Of a stretch of 17,506 bases of DNA, positions 1 to 7,410 are shown in pieces (within the stretch, counting starts at the first letter, position 1; every line of letters begins with the position of its first letter). The DNA is from Opitutaceae bacterium (GTDB lineage Bacteria > Verrucomicrobiota > Verrucomicrobiia > Opitutales > Opitutaceae). Location of the stretch: assembly GCA_020847775.1 (NCBI GenBank), contig JADLBI010000151.1:1-17506 (forward strand), in the 5' to 3' direction. The translations under genes were made by a program, and so were the position numbers. The notes beneath the pieces are model-generated. The model saw nothing but the letters and a program-made list of their open reading frames with translations, was not told where the DNA came from and did not search any database.

Positions 1-203
1 ACGAGGAGCTCTTCCAGCAGGCGCTCGACGTGCTCAAGTCGACCAAGCGCGCCTCCACCTCGATGATCCAGCGCCGCCTGCGCATCGGTTACAACCGCGC
101 CGCCCGCATCATGGACCTCATGGAGGACAAAGGCATCGTCGGCCCGGAGAACGGCTCCTCGCCCCGCGAAATCCTCGTTGATCTCGACACCTACGAAAGC
201 TGA
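1..203 (+). CDS. ftsK: DNA translocase FtsK, C-terminal gamma domain (5' truncated by window)
   Basis: The frame opening at position 3 runs without interruption to TGA at 201-203 and gives 66 residues. They read as the winged-helix gamma domain that ends FtsK/SpoIIIE translocases: LFQQALDVLKSTKRASTSM, then IQRRLRIGYNRAARIMDLME, then a GIVGP turn and the closing PREIL. In the family this domain recognises the KOPS/SRS polar sequences that orient the hexameric motor, which pumps chromosome-terminus DNA through the closing septum and activates XerCD recombination at dif. The motor and membrane domains lie outside the window, so the full architecture cannot be judged. The RodZ-like gene follows 67 bp downstream on the same strand, which suggests co-transcription of two division/shape genes. 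Confidence 0.93.
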   Translation, partial: EELFQQALDVLKSTKRASTSMIQRRLRIGYNRAARIMDLMEDKGIVGPENGSSPREILVDLDTYES

Positions 204-270
204 CGAAATCAGGCGCCCCGCCATTTCACACTTCACCTCCCGCCCCAAACCCCCTACTCACTGAATCATC

Positions 271-1086
271 ATGCAGACCATCGGCGAACGACTGGAAGAA
301 GCGCGGAAACGCAAGGGCATCTCCATCCGCGAGGCCGCCGAGGCGACCAAGATCCGCAGCGATTACCTGCACAAGTTTGAGAGCAACCAATTCGACCTGA
401 ATCTGGCCGAAATCTACGTGCGCGGTTTCCTGCGCTCCTACGCCGTCTACCTCAGCCTGCCCGCTGAAAAACTGCTCAACGACTACGCCGCGCTCGGCCG
501 CGGCCAGCCCAAGCACCGCGTGAACAGCCGCGAGATTTACGGCCGCATGGATCTCTCCGTCGCCTCCGCCGAGGAGCGTGCCGCGGAGAAAAACGCCGCG
601 CGCGAAGAATCGGCCGCCCAGTCCGCCCCTTCCTCCCAACGGGCTTCTCATCTCGGGCGCAGCGGCAGCAGCCTGCCCAAGGGTCCCGCCATCCCGCCCC
701 AGTTGATTTTCAAAGGCGGCATCGCGCTCGCCGTCATCATCGCCGTCCTGCTCGTTTACTGGCTCATCAGCTCGCTCATCGGTCCCGGCGAACCCAAGAC
801 CCCCGCCACGCCCGCGGGCGGCACCACCGCCATCGCCGCCGAATCCAGCATCTCCCTCATCGCGCTCAACAACGTGCGCGTGAAGGTCACCGCGCGCAAT
901 GCCGACGGCTCCGCCGGCGAAGTGCTCCTGCCCGACACCAACCTGGCCCGTGGCGAAACCCGCGCCGTGCGCAAACCCGGCGCCATTCTCATCTGGGCCT
1001 CCGAAGGCAGGAACCTGCAGATCGAGATCAACGGCAAACGCTACCCGATGCCGTTCGAGGGCTACAACCGCGCGCAGATCAACTGA
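271..1086 (+). CDS. RodZ-like membrane protein with N-terminal HTH and C-terminal DUF4115-type domain
   Basis: A 271-aa protein. Residues 3-75 form an HTH_25/Xre-like fold (IGERLEEARKRKGISIREAA, then YVRGFLRSYAVYL), the signature of RodZ-type proteins. Residues 76-145 are a hydrophilic, Ala/Ser/Glu-rich linker. One transmembrane helix lies at about 149-170, and a Pro/Gly-rich spacer leads to a periplasmic beta domain at about 190-265 (ISLIALNNVRVKVTARNADG), the DUF4115-like part. In the family, the cytoplasmic HTH binds MreB and the periplasmic part couples the elongasome to the wall. A role in rod shape is inferred from this architecture. The ATG lacks a Shine-Dalgarno but is the only start that fits the domain. 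It sits 67 bp after ftsK and converges with the gene ending at 1150. Similar HTH-TM-DUF4115 proteins can be shorter and not strictly MreB-linked, so I give no gene symbol. Confidence 0.85.
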   Translation: MQTIGERLEEARKRKGISIREAAEATKIRSDYLHKFESNQFDLNLAEIYVRGFLRSYAVYLSLPAEKLLNDYAALGRGQPKHRVNSREIYGRMDLSVASAEERAAEKNAAREESAAQSAPSSQRASHLGRSGSSLPKGPAIPPQLIFKGGIALAVIIAVLLVYWLISSLIGPGEPKTPATPAGGTTAIAAESSISLIALNNVRVKVTARNADGSAGEVLLPDTNLARGETRAVRKPGAILIWASEGRNLQIEINGKRYPMPFEGYNRAQIN

Positions 1087-1149
1087 GGCTGCTCCTCGTC
1101 TCGATTGCGATCCATGCGCGGCAGCGCAGATAGGGGCAAACCGCCGCGT

Positions 1150-1677
1150 TCACCGCAATCCGACCGGCGGGCCCAGCACTTCGTTCAGGACGATTGCGCG
1201 GCGCAGCGCGGCGTGATCCTTCAACTCAGCCCGCAGACCGCGTGCCGATGCCACCTGCGCGGCGGTCGCCTGTTTCGCGGGATCGGCGCGGCGGATTTCC
1301 TGCGCGCGCATTTTCGCGCGCGCCAATTCCGCCAATTGCTCCTCCAGCCGACGCTGCTGTTCCAGTAGCGCCGCGTCTATCATCGGCTGGCGCGGCGGCG
1401 GATCGACTTCGAGCTGGCGGATAACCGGCGGCGGTCCAGCCACCGGCCGCGGCGCGTTGAATTCGCCGCCGCCGGATCGCTCGGCGATCTTGCGGCGGAT
1501 TTCTTCGCGAATCTGCCGCGCGCGCTCCGCGGCTTCAGCCGCCGCACCGCGATCGTCCTGCAACGGCTTTTCATCCGGCTCTACTTCCTCCGACTGTTGC
1601 TTGCGGGAGTTGAGCCAGTAGGCGAATGCCGCGGCCACGGCGATCACCAGCTGCAAGTGATCTTTGATCCAATCCAT
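1150..1677 (-). CDS. Unknown membrane-anchored coiled-coil protein, last gene of the FloA operon
   Basis: I do not recognise a named family for this 175-aa protein. What can be seen: a single N-terminal hydrophobic helix at about 7-22 followed by positive residues (NSRKQQ), which suggests a cytoplasmic body. Then comes an acidic patch (residues 30-43) and an Ala/Glu/Arg-rich coiled coil (about 44-67). A Pro-rich linker follows (76-98), then a second coiled coil (about 102-128). A short C-terminal tail, AIVLNEVLGPPVGLR, stands out as hydrophobic and proline-containing and could be a docking motif. The ATG at 1677 is 3 bp after the floA stop, so the two genes are almost certainly co-translated. 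By position it corresponds to the third gene of the Bacillus yqeZ-yqfA-yqfB operon, but I see no similarity to YqfB. A scaffold or adaptor role with FloA is inference only. Confidence 0.75.
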   Translation of the reverse strand: MDWIKDHLQLVIAVAAAFAYWLNSRKQQSEEVEPDEKPLQDDRGAAAEAAERARQIREEIRRKIAERSGGGEFNAPRPVAGPPPVIRQLEVDPPPRQPMIDAALLEQQRRLEEQLAELARAKMRAQEIRRADPAKQATAAQVASARGLRAELKDHAALRRAIVLNEVLGPPVGLR

Positions 1678-1680
1678 GGA

Positions 1681-2682
1681 TTACTTGGTGGTACCGGGTT
1701 CCGCGATGGACTTGCGCATGCCGGTGTCGGCCTGGACGTTTTCCATGCGGAAATAATCCATCACGCCGAGTTTCCCCTGGCGGAAGGCCTCGGCCATCGC
1801 GAGGGGCACTTCGGCCTGCGCGGCCACGACCTTCGCCTGCATTTCCTGCACCTTGGCCTTCATTTCCTGCTCAAGGGCCACGGCCGCCGCGCGGCGGATT
1901 TCCGCCTGCGCCTGCGCGATGCTCTTGTTCGCCTCGGCCTGCGCCTCCTGCAATTTCGCGCCCACGTTTTCGCCGACATCCACGTCGGCGATGTCGATGG
2001 AAAGGATTTCAAAAGCCGTGCCGACATCGAGGCCGCGCTTGAGCACGACCTTGGAGATGCTGTCGGGCGATTCCAGCACGACCTTGTAGGTGTCGGACGA
2101 GCCGATGGTCGTCACAATGCCCTCGCCCACGCGCGCGATGATCGTCTCTTCCTTCGCGCCGCCGACGAAGCGGTCGAGATTGCTGCGCACCGTCACCCGG
2201 GCCTTCACCTTCACCTGGATGCCGTCCTTGGCGACGCCATCGATCGTGTTGCGGCCGCCCTCGGGGTTGGGGCAATCGATCACCTTCGGGTCCACCGAGG
2301 TGCGCACCGCCTCCTCGACGCTCTTGCCCGAGCCCTTGGTCGCGAGATCGATCGCGCAAGCGCGCTGCCAGTCGAGCTCGATGCGCGCCTTCTGGGCGGC
2401 GATCAACGCCTGCACGCAGGCGATCACATTGCCACCGGCCAAGTATTGGGCCTCGATTTCGTTCACATCGAGATCGAGGCCGGCCTTGCCCGCGCGAATG
2501 CGCGCCTCGACGATCACGCCATACGGCACGCCGCGCAGCCGCATCGCCACGAGATTGAAGATGCTGACATAGGCGCCGGACAACCAAGCGCGCAGCCAGA
2601 CGTTAAAGAAGGAAATGATGATGCCGAGCACCACCAGGCCGGCCACCGCGGCCGCGATCAACAGTATGAGGGTCAGGTTCAT
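1681..2682 (-). CDS. floA: Flotillin-like protein FloA (SPFH family membrane-microdomain scaffold)
   Basis: A 333-aa protein that matches the FloA (YqfA) family along its whole length. It has an N-terminal membrane hairpin/helix (about 4-26). The SPFH core at about 50-235 contains the hallmark stretches VKARVTVRSNLDRFVGGAKE and ARVGEGIVTTIGSS, then AFEILSIDIADVDVG. A Glu/Ala-rich coiled coil follows (about 240-295), then the family's closing GVMDYFRMENVQADTGMR. FloA oligomerises in functional membrane microdomains and organises signalling, secretion and wall-synthesis proteins. A minor peculiarity is an insertion of about 7-8 residues (PNPEGGRN, about 138-145) before GVAKDGI compared with the Bacillus protein as I remember it. 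It is the third gene of a minus-strand operon, 10 bp after the short nfeD gene and 3 bp before the coiled-coil gene. Confidence 0.95.
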   Translation of the reverse strand: MNLTLILLIAAAVAGLVVLGIIISFFNVWLRAWLSGAYVSIFNLVAMRLRGVPYGVIVEARIRAGKAGLDLDVNEIEAQYLAGGNVIACVQALIAAQKARIELDWQRACAIDLATKGSGKSVEEAVRTSVDPKVIDCPNPEGGRNTIDGVAKDGIQVKVKARVTVRSNLDRFVGGAKEETIIARVGEGIVTTIGSSDTYKVVLESPDSISKVVLKRGLDVGTAFEILSIDIADVDVGENVGAKLQEAQAEANKSIAQAQAEIRRAAAVALEQEMKAKVQEMQAKVVAAQAEVPLAMAEAFRQGKLGVMDYFRMENVQADTGMRKSIAEPGTTK

Positions 2683-2692
2683 GATGTGTGGG

Positions 2693-3154
2693 TTATTTTT
2701 CCAAGGTTACGATTAGTCTAAAATTATCAGCACTGATGACCTTCACCGCGGTGCCCGCCTCCACGAAGCCCGCGCGGGAGAACGCCTCATACTGCTTGCC
2801 CTCAATCAGCACGTAGCCGCTCGGCCCGAGCGCCGTGACGGCGTGGCCAACCCGCCCGGCCAGATCCTCGACCGCCGCTGTGGTTGTGCCGGTCACGGCG
2901 GCATGCAAAAACATCCGCCGACCCAGTGCCGTGCGCGGCAATAACCGAAACTCCAGCCACAGCACGATGCCCGTCAACCCGAGCGCCACGAGCAGCGCGA
3001 TGAATCCGCCGTTGAGCCCGTGGTCGTAGAACGACATCGCCACGCCGCCAAACAGCGCGATGCCGCCCAGCAGACCGAGAATGCCACCCGGCACCACGAC
3101 TTCAAAGCCGATGAGCAGCGCGCCGACTGTGAATAAAATAATGATCGCGTTCAT
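2693..3154 (-). CDS. Short NfeD-family membrane protein
   Basis: A 153-aa protein with three hydrophobic segments at about 2-19, 24-41 and 49-68. These are followed by a soluble beta domain at about 95-150, containing GRVGHAVTALGPSGYVLIEG, typical of the NfeD OB-fold. It lacks the protease domain of long NfeD proteins, so it belongs to the truncated NfeD class that usually accompanies SPFH proteins. In known pairs the OB-fold domain is thought to mediate interaction with flotillin/stomatin partners. Its ATG overlaps the stop of the upstream long nfeD gene by 4 bp (ATGA), which indicates translational coupling, and floA starts 10 bp after its stop. Having both long and short forms in front of one floA is more elaborate than the Bacillus arrangement. 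Confidence 0.88.
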   Translation of the reverse strand: MNAIIILFTVGALLIGFEVVVPGGILGLLGGIALFGGVAMSFYDHGLNGGFIALLVALGLTGIVLWLEFRLLPRTALGRRMFLHAAVTGTTTAAVEDLAGRVGHAVTALGPSGYVLIEGKQYEAFSRAGFVEAGTAVKVISADNFRLIVTLEK

Positions 3155-4557
3155 GCGCGCGGCTCCTTCAACGGCTCAACCAACAGGCCGAATTCGCGCC
3201 GGGCGCGCACCACGACGCGCCGCCCGGTGTCCACCGTCCCGACGGCCACGCGCGCCTCGTAGCGTTGGCCGTCGATTTCAATCTGCCCGCTCGGAAACAA
3301 ATCCGTCACCGCCACACCTTCGCGGCCAAGTAGTGACGACTCTCCCAAGACGGGCACGCCGTGCCCGTCCACCGCGGCCGCGAGCACCATCTTGTTCCAA
3401 AAAAGTCCCTTGGGCAAAAACCGCAGCAGTGCCAGCGCGCCGAGGATGGCCACCACCAACCCGAGACCGAGATTGGTCAACGGTTGGGCAAAGACTTCAC
3501 CGGAGAAACTCAGCGGTTCATTCGGCCAGATATCCGCCATGGACCACAACAGCGAACCGACCATCAGCACCACGCCGGTCAACGCCACGACCACCAGCCC
3601 GGGGAAGAAAAACACTTCGGCCGCAAGCAACAGCAAGCCCAAGCCGAACACCAGCATCGGCTCGTGCCCGGAAAGCCCCGCCACAAAGTTGCTCAGAAAC
3701 ACGACCGCCAGTAGCACGATGCCACTGATGCCGAACACGCCAAAGCCGGGCGTCTTAAACTCGATGAACAGCGCGAGCAGGCCGAGCCCGAGCAGCAGTG
3801 GTGAGATCGCGCTGAGCCAGACCGCGAGTTGTTCGGACCACGTGACCTCCAGCGCCGTGACCGCAAACTTGCCAGCGCCGTATTTCGCCGTCAGCAAAGC
3901 GGTCACGCTATCGGCGGTACCCGCCGCCAGCAGCGGTCTCGCCGGGTCGCCATGCAGGCTCGTGGCTTCATCCGCGGTCACCGTCAGCAACTCGCCCGCG
4001 GGTTTGAGCACGGTGTCGCCGATTTTTAACACGAAGTCCGGGCTTGTCATCGCCTTCAATACGTCCGCCCGGCGCGGGTTGGAACCCGAGAGGGCGCGTA
4101 CCTTGGCGTTGATGTAGCTGGTCATTTTGCGCTTCAACCCGTCCGACACATCGGCGCCGGTCCCGCTGATCAATTCTGCCGCGCCCATCACGCCGTTGGG
4201 CGCGAAATAGATTTCATCCGTCACCGCCGCGATCAACGCGCCCGCCGAGCCCGCCTCGTCGTTGACGTAGGTCAGCGTCTCGCCGGGGAAACGGTCGATG
4301 GCCTCCATGATGTCGAGCATCACATCGGCCCGGCCGCCGGGGGTTTTCATGTCGAGCACCACCAGCCCGGCCTTCTGCTCAATCGCCTCCTTGAGTCCGC
4401 GCCGCACGATAAAGAGCACCGGCTTGTCGATCTGCTCGCGCACCGGAATAACCACGACCCGCGCCACCGCCCCGGCCGCCGGCACTGTCACCGGCTCCGC
4501 GGCGAACACCGCCCACGCCTGCAGACCGAGCAGCATGATGAGGATTTTGCGCAGCAT
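3151..4557 (-). CDS. NfeD family protein with ClpP/SppA-like serine protease domain (NfeD1b type)
   Basis: A 468-aa protein that heads the operon. A signal peptide (1-20, ending VFAA) is followed by a periplasmic ClpP-class protease domain at about 32-215. Ser104 lies in EAGSAGALIA, and Lys144 in LKRKMTSYINAKVRAL matches the Ser-Lys dyad position described for the archaeal PH1510 protease, as judged by my own alignment. Several transmembrane helices follow (about 246-266, 274-294, 300-318, 320-340, 362-380). The C-terminal NfeD OB-fold at about 405-462 contains GREGVAVTDLFPSGQIEIDG. Family members cleave hydrophobic stretches of stomatin-like partners, and FloA two genes downstream is the natural candidate. 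The conserved DTPGG motif reads KTPGG here. The gene is divergent from the aldose epimerase gene, with 117 bp between the two ATGs. Confidence 0.9.
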   Translation of the reverse strand: MLRKILIMLLGLQAWAVFAAEPVTVPAAGAVARVVVIPVREQIDKPVLFIVRRGLKEAIEQKAGLVVLDMKTPGGRADVMLDIMEAIDRFPGETLTYVNDEAGSAGALIAAVTDEIYFAPNGVMGAAELISGTGADVSDGLKRKMTSYINAKVRALSGSNPRRADVLKAMTSPDFVLKIGDTVLKPAGELLTVTADEATSLHGDPARPLLAAGTADSVTALLTAKYGAGKFAVTALEVTWSEQLAVWLSAISPLLLGLGLLALFIEFKTPGFGVFGISGIVLLAVVFLSNFVAGLSGHEPMLVFGLGLLLLAAEVFFFPGLVVVALTGVVLMVGSLLWSMADIWPNEPLSFSGEVFAQPLTNLGLGLVVAILGALALLRFLPKGLFWNKMVLAAAVDGHGVPVLGESSLLGREGVAVTDLFPSGQIEIDGQRYEARVAVGTVDTGRRVVVRARREFGLLVEPLKEPRA

Positions 4558-4674
4558 AATCCGTCGACGCTACCACAGCCACCGCGCCACGCAAGCGCGC
4601 CGCTGCTGGAAATTTCACCCTCGGTTTCCAAAAACCCGTTGCCGGCGCGCGCCGAAACCGATTTCTACGGAGCC

Positions 4675-5595
4675 ATGGAAAAAGTCTCCTTTGGCGGCGA
4701 AACTTTGCTGCGCTGGCGCGTGGGCCGCTCGACCTTTCTCGCCCTCCCTGAAAAGGGCGCGCGATTGATGAATTGGAATCTCACCCTCGGCGACGGCTCC
4801 GTGCGCGATGTGCTCTACTGGCCCGAGGCGGCCGACATGGCCCACTTCACCCACGTGCGCGGCGGCAATCCGATTTTGTTTCCGTTCAACGCCCGCACCT
4901 ATGATCGGGGCGACATTCATTTCTGGCGCGCGCCCGACGGTGTGCGTCGTCCCATGCCCATGCACGGCATCGCTCGCCAAGGACGCTTCGAGCTCACACG
5001 GACCGATCCCACGGGCTTCACCGCGCTCTTTGTGCCTAACGATGAGGCCCGCGCCTGCTATCCCTACGATTACGAGTTCACCGTGCGCTACCGCTTCGAG
5101 CCGCTCGGCCTCATCTGCGAACTCAGCCTGCTCAACCTCGGCGAGCAGCCACTGCCGTGGAGCGCCGGGCACCATTTTTATTTCACCCTGCCGTGGGCCG
5201 AGGGGCGTCAGCGTTCTGACTATGCCATCCGTATCCCCGCGAGTAAGTGTTTCCGTCATGCGGCCGACGGTTCGCTCGTCCCCGGCCCCGTGCTACGCGA
5301 GATCGAAACCTTCGCCAACCCGGACTTGTCGGACGCGATCCACACCGGCCTGCGCGATAATACCGTCGTCTTCGGCGAAGCCGGCCAAGCTGGCGACGTC
5401 GTGGTCACGATTAACACCGAAAAGAAACCGGATGCGGACGCCACGTTCGTGACATGGTCGGAATCCGCCACCGCGCCTTACTACTGTGTCGAACCATGGA
5501 TGGGCCCGCCCAACGCCCCCGAGCACAAGCGCGGGCTGCATTGGGTCGCGCCCGGCCAGTCGGAAACCTTCTCCGTCGCGGTTCGCGTCAAATAA
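4675..5595 (+). CDS. Aldose 1-epimerase (galactose mutarotase-like)
   Basis: A 306-aa protein of the galactose mutarotase-like beta-sandwich superfamily, which interconverts alpha and beta anomers of aldoses (or sugar phosphates) in the cytoplasm. Expected active-site elements are present in order: a basic substrate-binding region (RGGNPILFPFNAR, 62-74), His97 in PMHGIARQG, His166/His167 in SAGHHFYF, and the catalytic base Glu273 in CVEPWMGPPNAPEHK. There is no signal peptide. I chose the ATG at 4675 (MEKVSFGGE), where the family begins. A TTG at 4639 in the same frame would add 12 residues, and neither start has a well-spaced Shine-Dalgarno. The precise sugar is not readable; aldose 1-epimerase and hexose-6-phosphate mutarotase are both possible. 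It is divergent from the nfeD operon and converges on the dioxygenase gene. Confidence 0.88.
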   Translation: MEKVSFGGETLLRWRVGRSTFLALPEKGARLMNWNLTLGDGSVRDVLYWPEAADMAHFTHVRGGNPILFPFNARTYDRGDIHFWRAPDGVRRPMPMHGIARQGRFELTRTDPTGFTALFVPNDEARACYPYDYEFTVRYRFEPLGLICELSLLNLGEQPLPWSAGHHFYFTLPWAEGRQRSDYAIRIPASKCFRHAADGSLVPGPVLREIETFANPDLSDAIHTGLRDNTVVFGEAGQAGDVVVTINTEKKPDADATFVTWSESATAPYYCVEPWMGPPNAPEHKRGLHWVAPGQSETFSVAVRVK

Positions 5596-5620
5596 AAACC
5601 CGCCGGCACACGGCGGGTTT
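5591..5620 (-). terminator. Intrinsic terminator of the phytanoyl-CoA dioxygenase gene, probably bidirectional
   Basis: A perfect 10-bp inverted repeat, AAACCCGCCG (5596-5605) and CGGCGGGTTT (5611-5620), has a 5-nt loop. Read on the minus strand the stem is followed by TTTTTATT, a good U-tract, and it lies 25 bp past the stop of the dioxygenase gene. On the plus strand it directly follows the aldose epimerase stop. There the stem itself ends in TTT but no longer T-run follows, so plus-strand termination is weaker. Confidence 0.85.
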
Positions 5621-5644
5621 GCAAATTCGGCCGAGGGTCGGTGC

Positions 5645-6493
5645 TCAGTGCAGGCTACCCTTCCAGCCTTCGCCGCAAGGGCCGCCCGAGGTCTGCGGCT
5701 CGACTTCGTAATCCGTGCCGTCCATCCGCACCAGCGGGCGGTAACCACCGGAAATGCGACGCAGATCGCCCTGCGCGTAGTGGCAAATGAAGGAGCGACG
5801 GAAACGCGTCTTGGAACGGTTCGGTCCCGAGCCGTGGATGACGTTGCCATTGAAGAACAGCGTGTCGCCAGCTTTCATCTCCGCGAGCACCGCCTTGTGT
5901 CCCTTCGGCACCGGCACAAAATGCGATGTGTAGCTCTCACCCCGATTGGCGACATCCGGACAAACCACAGGCGCGTCCTGCGTGTTCGGCACAATCATCA
6001 TGCCGCCATTTTCGGCGTCGCAATCGTCAATCGCGGTCCAAGCCGCCACGCAGGTTCCCGGCTCGACCAGCAAATAAAATTGATCTTGGTGCAGCGCCTG
6101 CCCACGCGCGCCCGGCGGCTTGAAGTAAAACATGCTCTGGGTCGCCACCGGTTCCTGACCAAATATCTCTCGCAATTGCGCACGCACCTTGGCGTGCAAC
6201 ATGTAATGCCGCGCTTTCGGGTTGAAGCGGTGCGGCATCATCACGCGCGGATACTGGAACAGCGGATCGTTGGGATTCTCGACCCCGTCATAGGCCTTGT
6301 TCGGCTCGTAGTTCCCGGGCACGCCGTCGGCATGGATCTTAGCAAACTCCTGCCGGATATCCTCCACCTCTTGCGGGGAAAACAGACCGCGGACGATGAC
6401 GTAGCCGTCGCGGGCGAATTGCGAGGCATACTCCTCGGCTGTGAGAGTCGTGGGCGGGGAACTGGCTATGACCATAATGAAATATCCTAGCAT
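5645..6493 (-). CDS. Phytanoyl-CoA dioxygenase (PhyH) family Fe(II)/2-oxoglutarate oxygenase
   Basis: A 282-aa protein of the PhyH branch of Fe(II)/2-oxoglutarate-dependent oxygenases, which hydroxylate an unactivated carbon while oxidising 2-oxoglutarate to succinate and CO2. The iron triad is visible: His135 and Asp137 in ALHQDQFYLL, and His220 in GNVIHGSGPNRS. Arg226 or Arg230 probably binds 2-oxoglutarate. Other family features are the N-terminal FARDGYVIVRGLFS, the middle CDAENGGMMIVPNTQ and the late AGDTLFFNGN. I chose the ATG at 6493 because AAGGAG lies 6 nt upstream, one of the few clear Shine-Dalgarnos here. A GTG at 6511 would include that ribosome site within the gene. The substrate cannot be read from sequence. 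A divergent AraC regulator starts 57 bp away and is the likely controller. Confidence 0.9.
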   Translation of the reverse strand: MLGYFIMVIASSPPTTLTAEEYASQFARDGYVIVRGLFSPQEVEDIRQEFAKIHADGVPGNYEPNKAYDGVENPNDPLFQYPRVMMPHRFNPKARHYMLHAKVRAQLREIFGQEPVATQSMFYFKPPGARGQALHQDQFYLLVEPGTCVAAWTAIDDCDAENGGMMIVPNTQDAPVVCPDVANRGESYTSHFVPVPKGHKAVLAEMKAGDTLFFNGNVIHGSGPNRSKTRFRRSFICHYAQGDLRRISGGYRPLVRMDGTDYEVEPQTSGGPCGEGWKGSLH

Positions 6494-6550
6494 CTCTCTC
6501 TCCTTTCTCACATAAAAACTCCGGTTAATTAGCTATAACATCCTGCCATC
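6494..6550. promoter_or_regulatory. Divergent promoter region of the dioxygenase and araC genes
   Basis: This 57-bp AT-rich gap is the only space between the two start codons. On the plus strand TATAAC (6534-6539) is a 5/6 match to a -10 box placed 11 nt before the araC ATG, so that transcript would have almost no leader. On the minus strand TATAGC (positions 6537-6532) is a possible overlapping -10 for the dioxygenase gene. No convincing -35 is visible on either side, as expected for an activator-dependent promoter. The 16-bp motif at 6515-6530 lies in the middle. Sites are inferred by eye. Confidence 0.5.
6515..6530 (-). repeat. Left copy of a 16-bp motif flanking araC (operator candidate)
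   Basis: The minus strand reads AATTAACCGGAGTTTT toward the dioxygenase start, ending 21 nt before its ATG. A copy with 15 of 16 matching bases lies in opposite orientation at 7387-7402, just after the araC stop and before tatA. Both copies therefore read in the same sense toward the next gene. Binding by the AraC protein is inference. Confidence 0.6.
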
Positions 6551-7387
6551 ATGCCTGCTCGCCCCGATACCCCCGCGCCGACGCCCGGGCCTCTGATCTC
6601 CGGCACTTACCGCGTTGGGCCGCGCTTCGTCACTTATCGCGAAAATGGCACCAACGACTGGGTGCTCGTTTGCAATCTCAGCGGCCATGCGCGCTTCGGC
6701 CACATCGGCGGCGACCTTCTGACCGGTCCCGGCGACATGATTTTGCTCAAACCTCATACCCGTCACGACTATGGCACCGCGCCCGGCCAGTCGCATTGGG
6801 AGCCGCTCTGGGCGCATTTTCTGCCCCGTCCCGCTTGGCTCGAATGGCTGGATTGGCCCGAGGTCGCCCCGGGCATCTTGCGACTCCATCTACCCAAGGG
6901 TGTCGCCAAGACTGCCATTATCGCGCGCTTCCAATACATGCTTCAAGTCGGCATGGGCGGGGACCGGGTGCGACGGGAGCTGGCGATGAACGCGCTGGAA
7001 GAAATCATTTTGCGCTGCGACCGGTTCAACCCCGGCGGCGAAAACTCGCTGCTCGACACCCGCATCCGCGTCGCGGTGGATTTTCTCAACACCAATTTCG
7101 CCGAGCCACTATCGGTCGCGCTCATCGCCCGGCGCTGCGGTCTGTCGCCCTCGCGCTTCGCCCGCTTGTTTAAGGCGCAGACCGGCGAGACACCGCAACG
7201 CTACCTGGAAACCCAACGGCTGAACCGCGCGCGTCAACTACTCGAATTCACCCAAGCGCCCATCCGCCAGATTGCCGGCGAGGTGGGCTTCGAAAACCCT
7301 TTCTACTTCACGCTGCGCTTCAAGCGGCAACACGGAGCCAGCCCTCGGGCCTGGCGTCGTCAAATCGCCCCCCGGCGTGCTCCATAA
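6551..7387 (+). CDS. AraC/XylS-family transcriptional regulator
   Basis: A 278-aa protein. The N-terminal half (about 20-115) looks like a cupin-type AraC ligand-binding domain, with GPGDMILLKPHTRHDYG at 59-75 and many Trp/His residues. The C-terminal half carries the paired helix-turn-helix of the family: helix set 1 at about 187-208 (SVALIARRCGLSPSRFARLF) and set 2 at about 236-258 (IRQIAGEVGFENPFYFTLRF), closing with GASPRAWRR. Family members usually activate an adjacent operon on binding a small ligand, often a sugar. The divergent PhyH-type oxygenase gene is the obvious target and the protein's own promoter overlaps it. The ligand is unknown. The ATG at 6551 has no Shine-Dalgarno and may be read from a nearly leaderless message. 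Confidence 0.9.
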   Translation: MPARPDTPAPTPGPLISGTYRVGPRFVTYRENGTNDWVLVCNLSGHARFGHIGGDLLTGPGDMILLKPHTRHDYGTAPGQSHWEPLWAHFLPRPAWLEWLDWPEVAPGILRLHLPKGVAKTAIIARFQYMLQVGMGGDRVRRELAMNALEEIILRCDRFNPGGENSLLDTRIRVAVDFLNTNFAEPLSVALIARRCGLSPSRFARLFKAQTGETPQRYLETQRLNRARQLLEFTQAPIRQIAGEVGFENPFYFTLRFKRQHGASPRAWRRQIAPRRAP

Positions 7388-7402
7388 ATCAACCGGAGTT
7401 TT
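7387..7402 (+). repeat. Right copy of the 16-bp motif flanking araC, directly before tatA
   Basis: AATCAACCGGAGTTTT begins at the last base of the araC stop codon and ends 8 nt before the ATG at 7411. It differs from the copy at 6515-6530 (minus strand) by one base. Its GGAG could double as a distant ribosome-binding site for tatA. Confidence 0.6.
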
Positions 7403-7410
7403 GACGTTAC

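Noticed and set aside
1087..1149. Search for a terminator between the convergent rodZ-like and coiled-coil genes
   Set aside because: No convincing stem with a T-run on either strand.
1597..2721. Plus-strand open frame of 374 codons opposite floA
   Set aside because: His/Leu/Gly-rich antisense translation of the floA coding sequence, which matches a well-conserved family on the minus strand.
6494..6511. GTG start at 6511 for the dioxygenase
   Set aside because: The six added codons contain the AAGGAG ribosome site that serves the ATG at 6493.
6515..7402. Reading the inverted motif pair as ends of a transposon or an invertible segment carrying araC
   Set aside because: Only 16 bp with no target duplication, transposase or recombinase in view. 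An operator pair or a promoter duplication explains it more simply.
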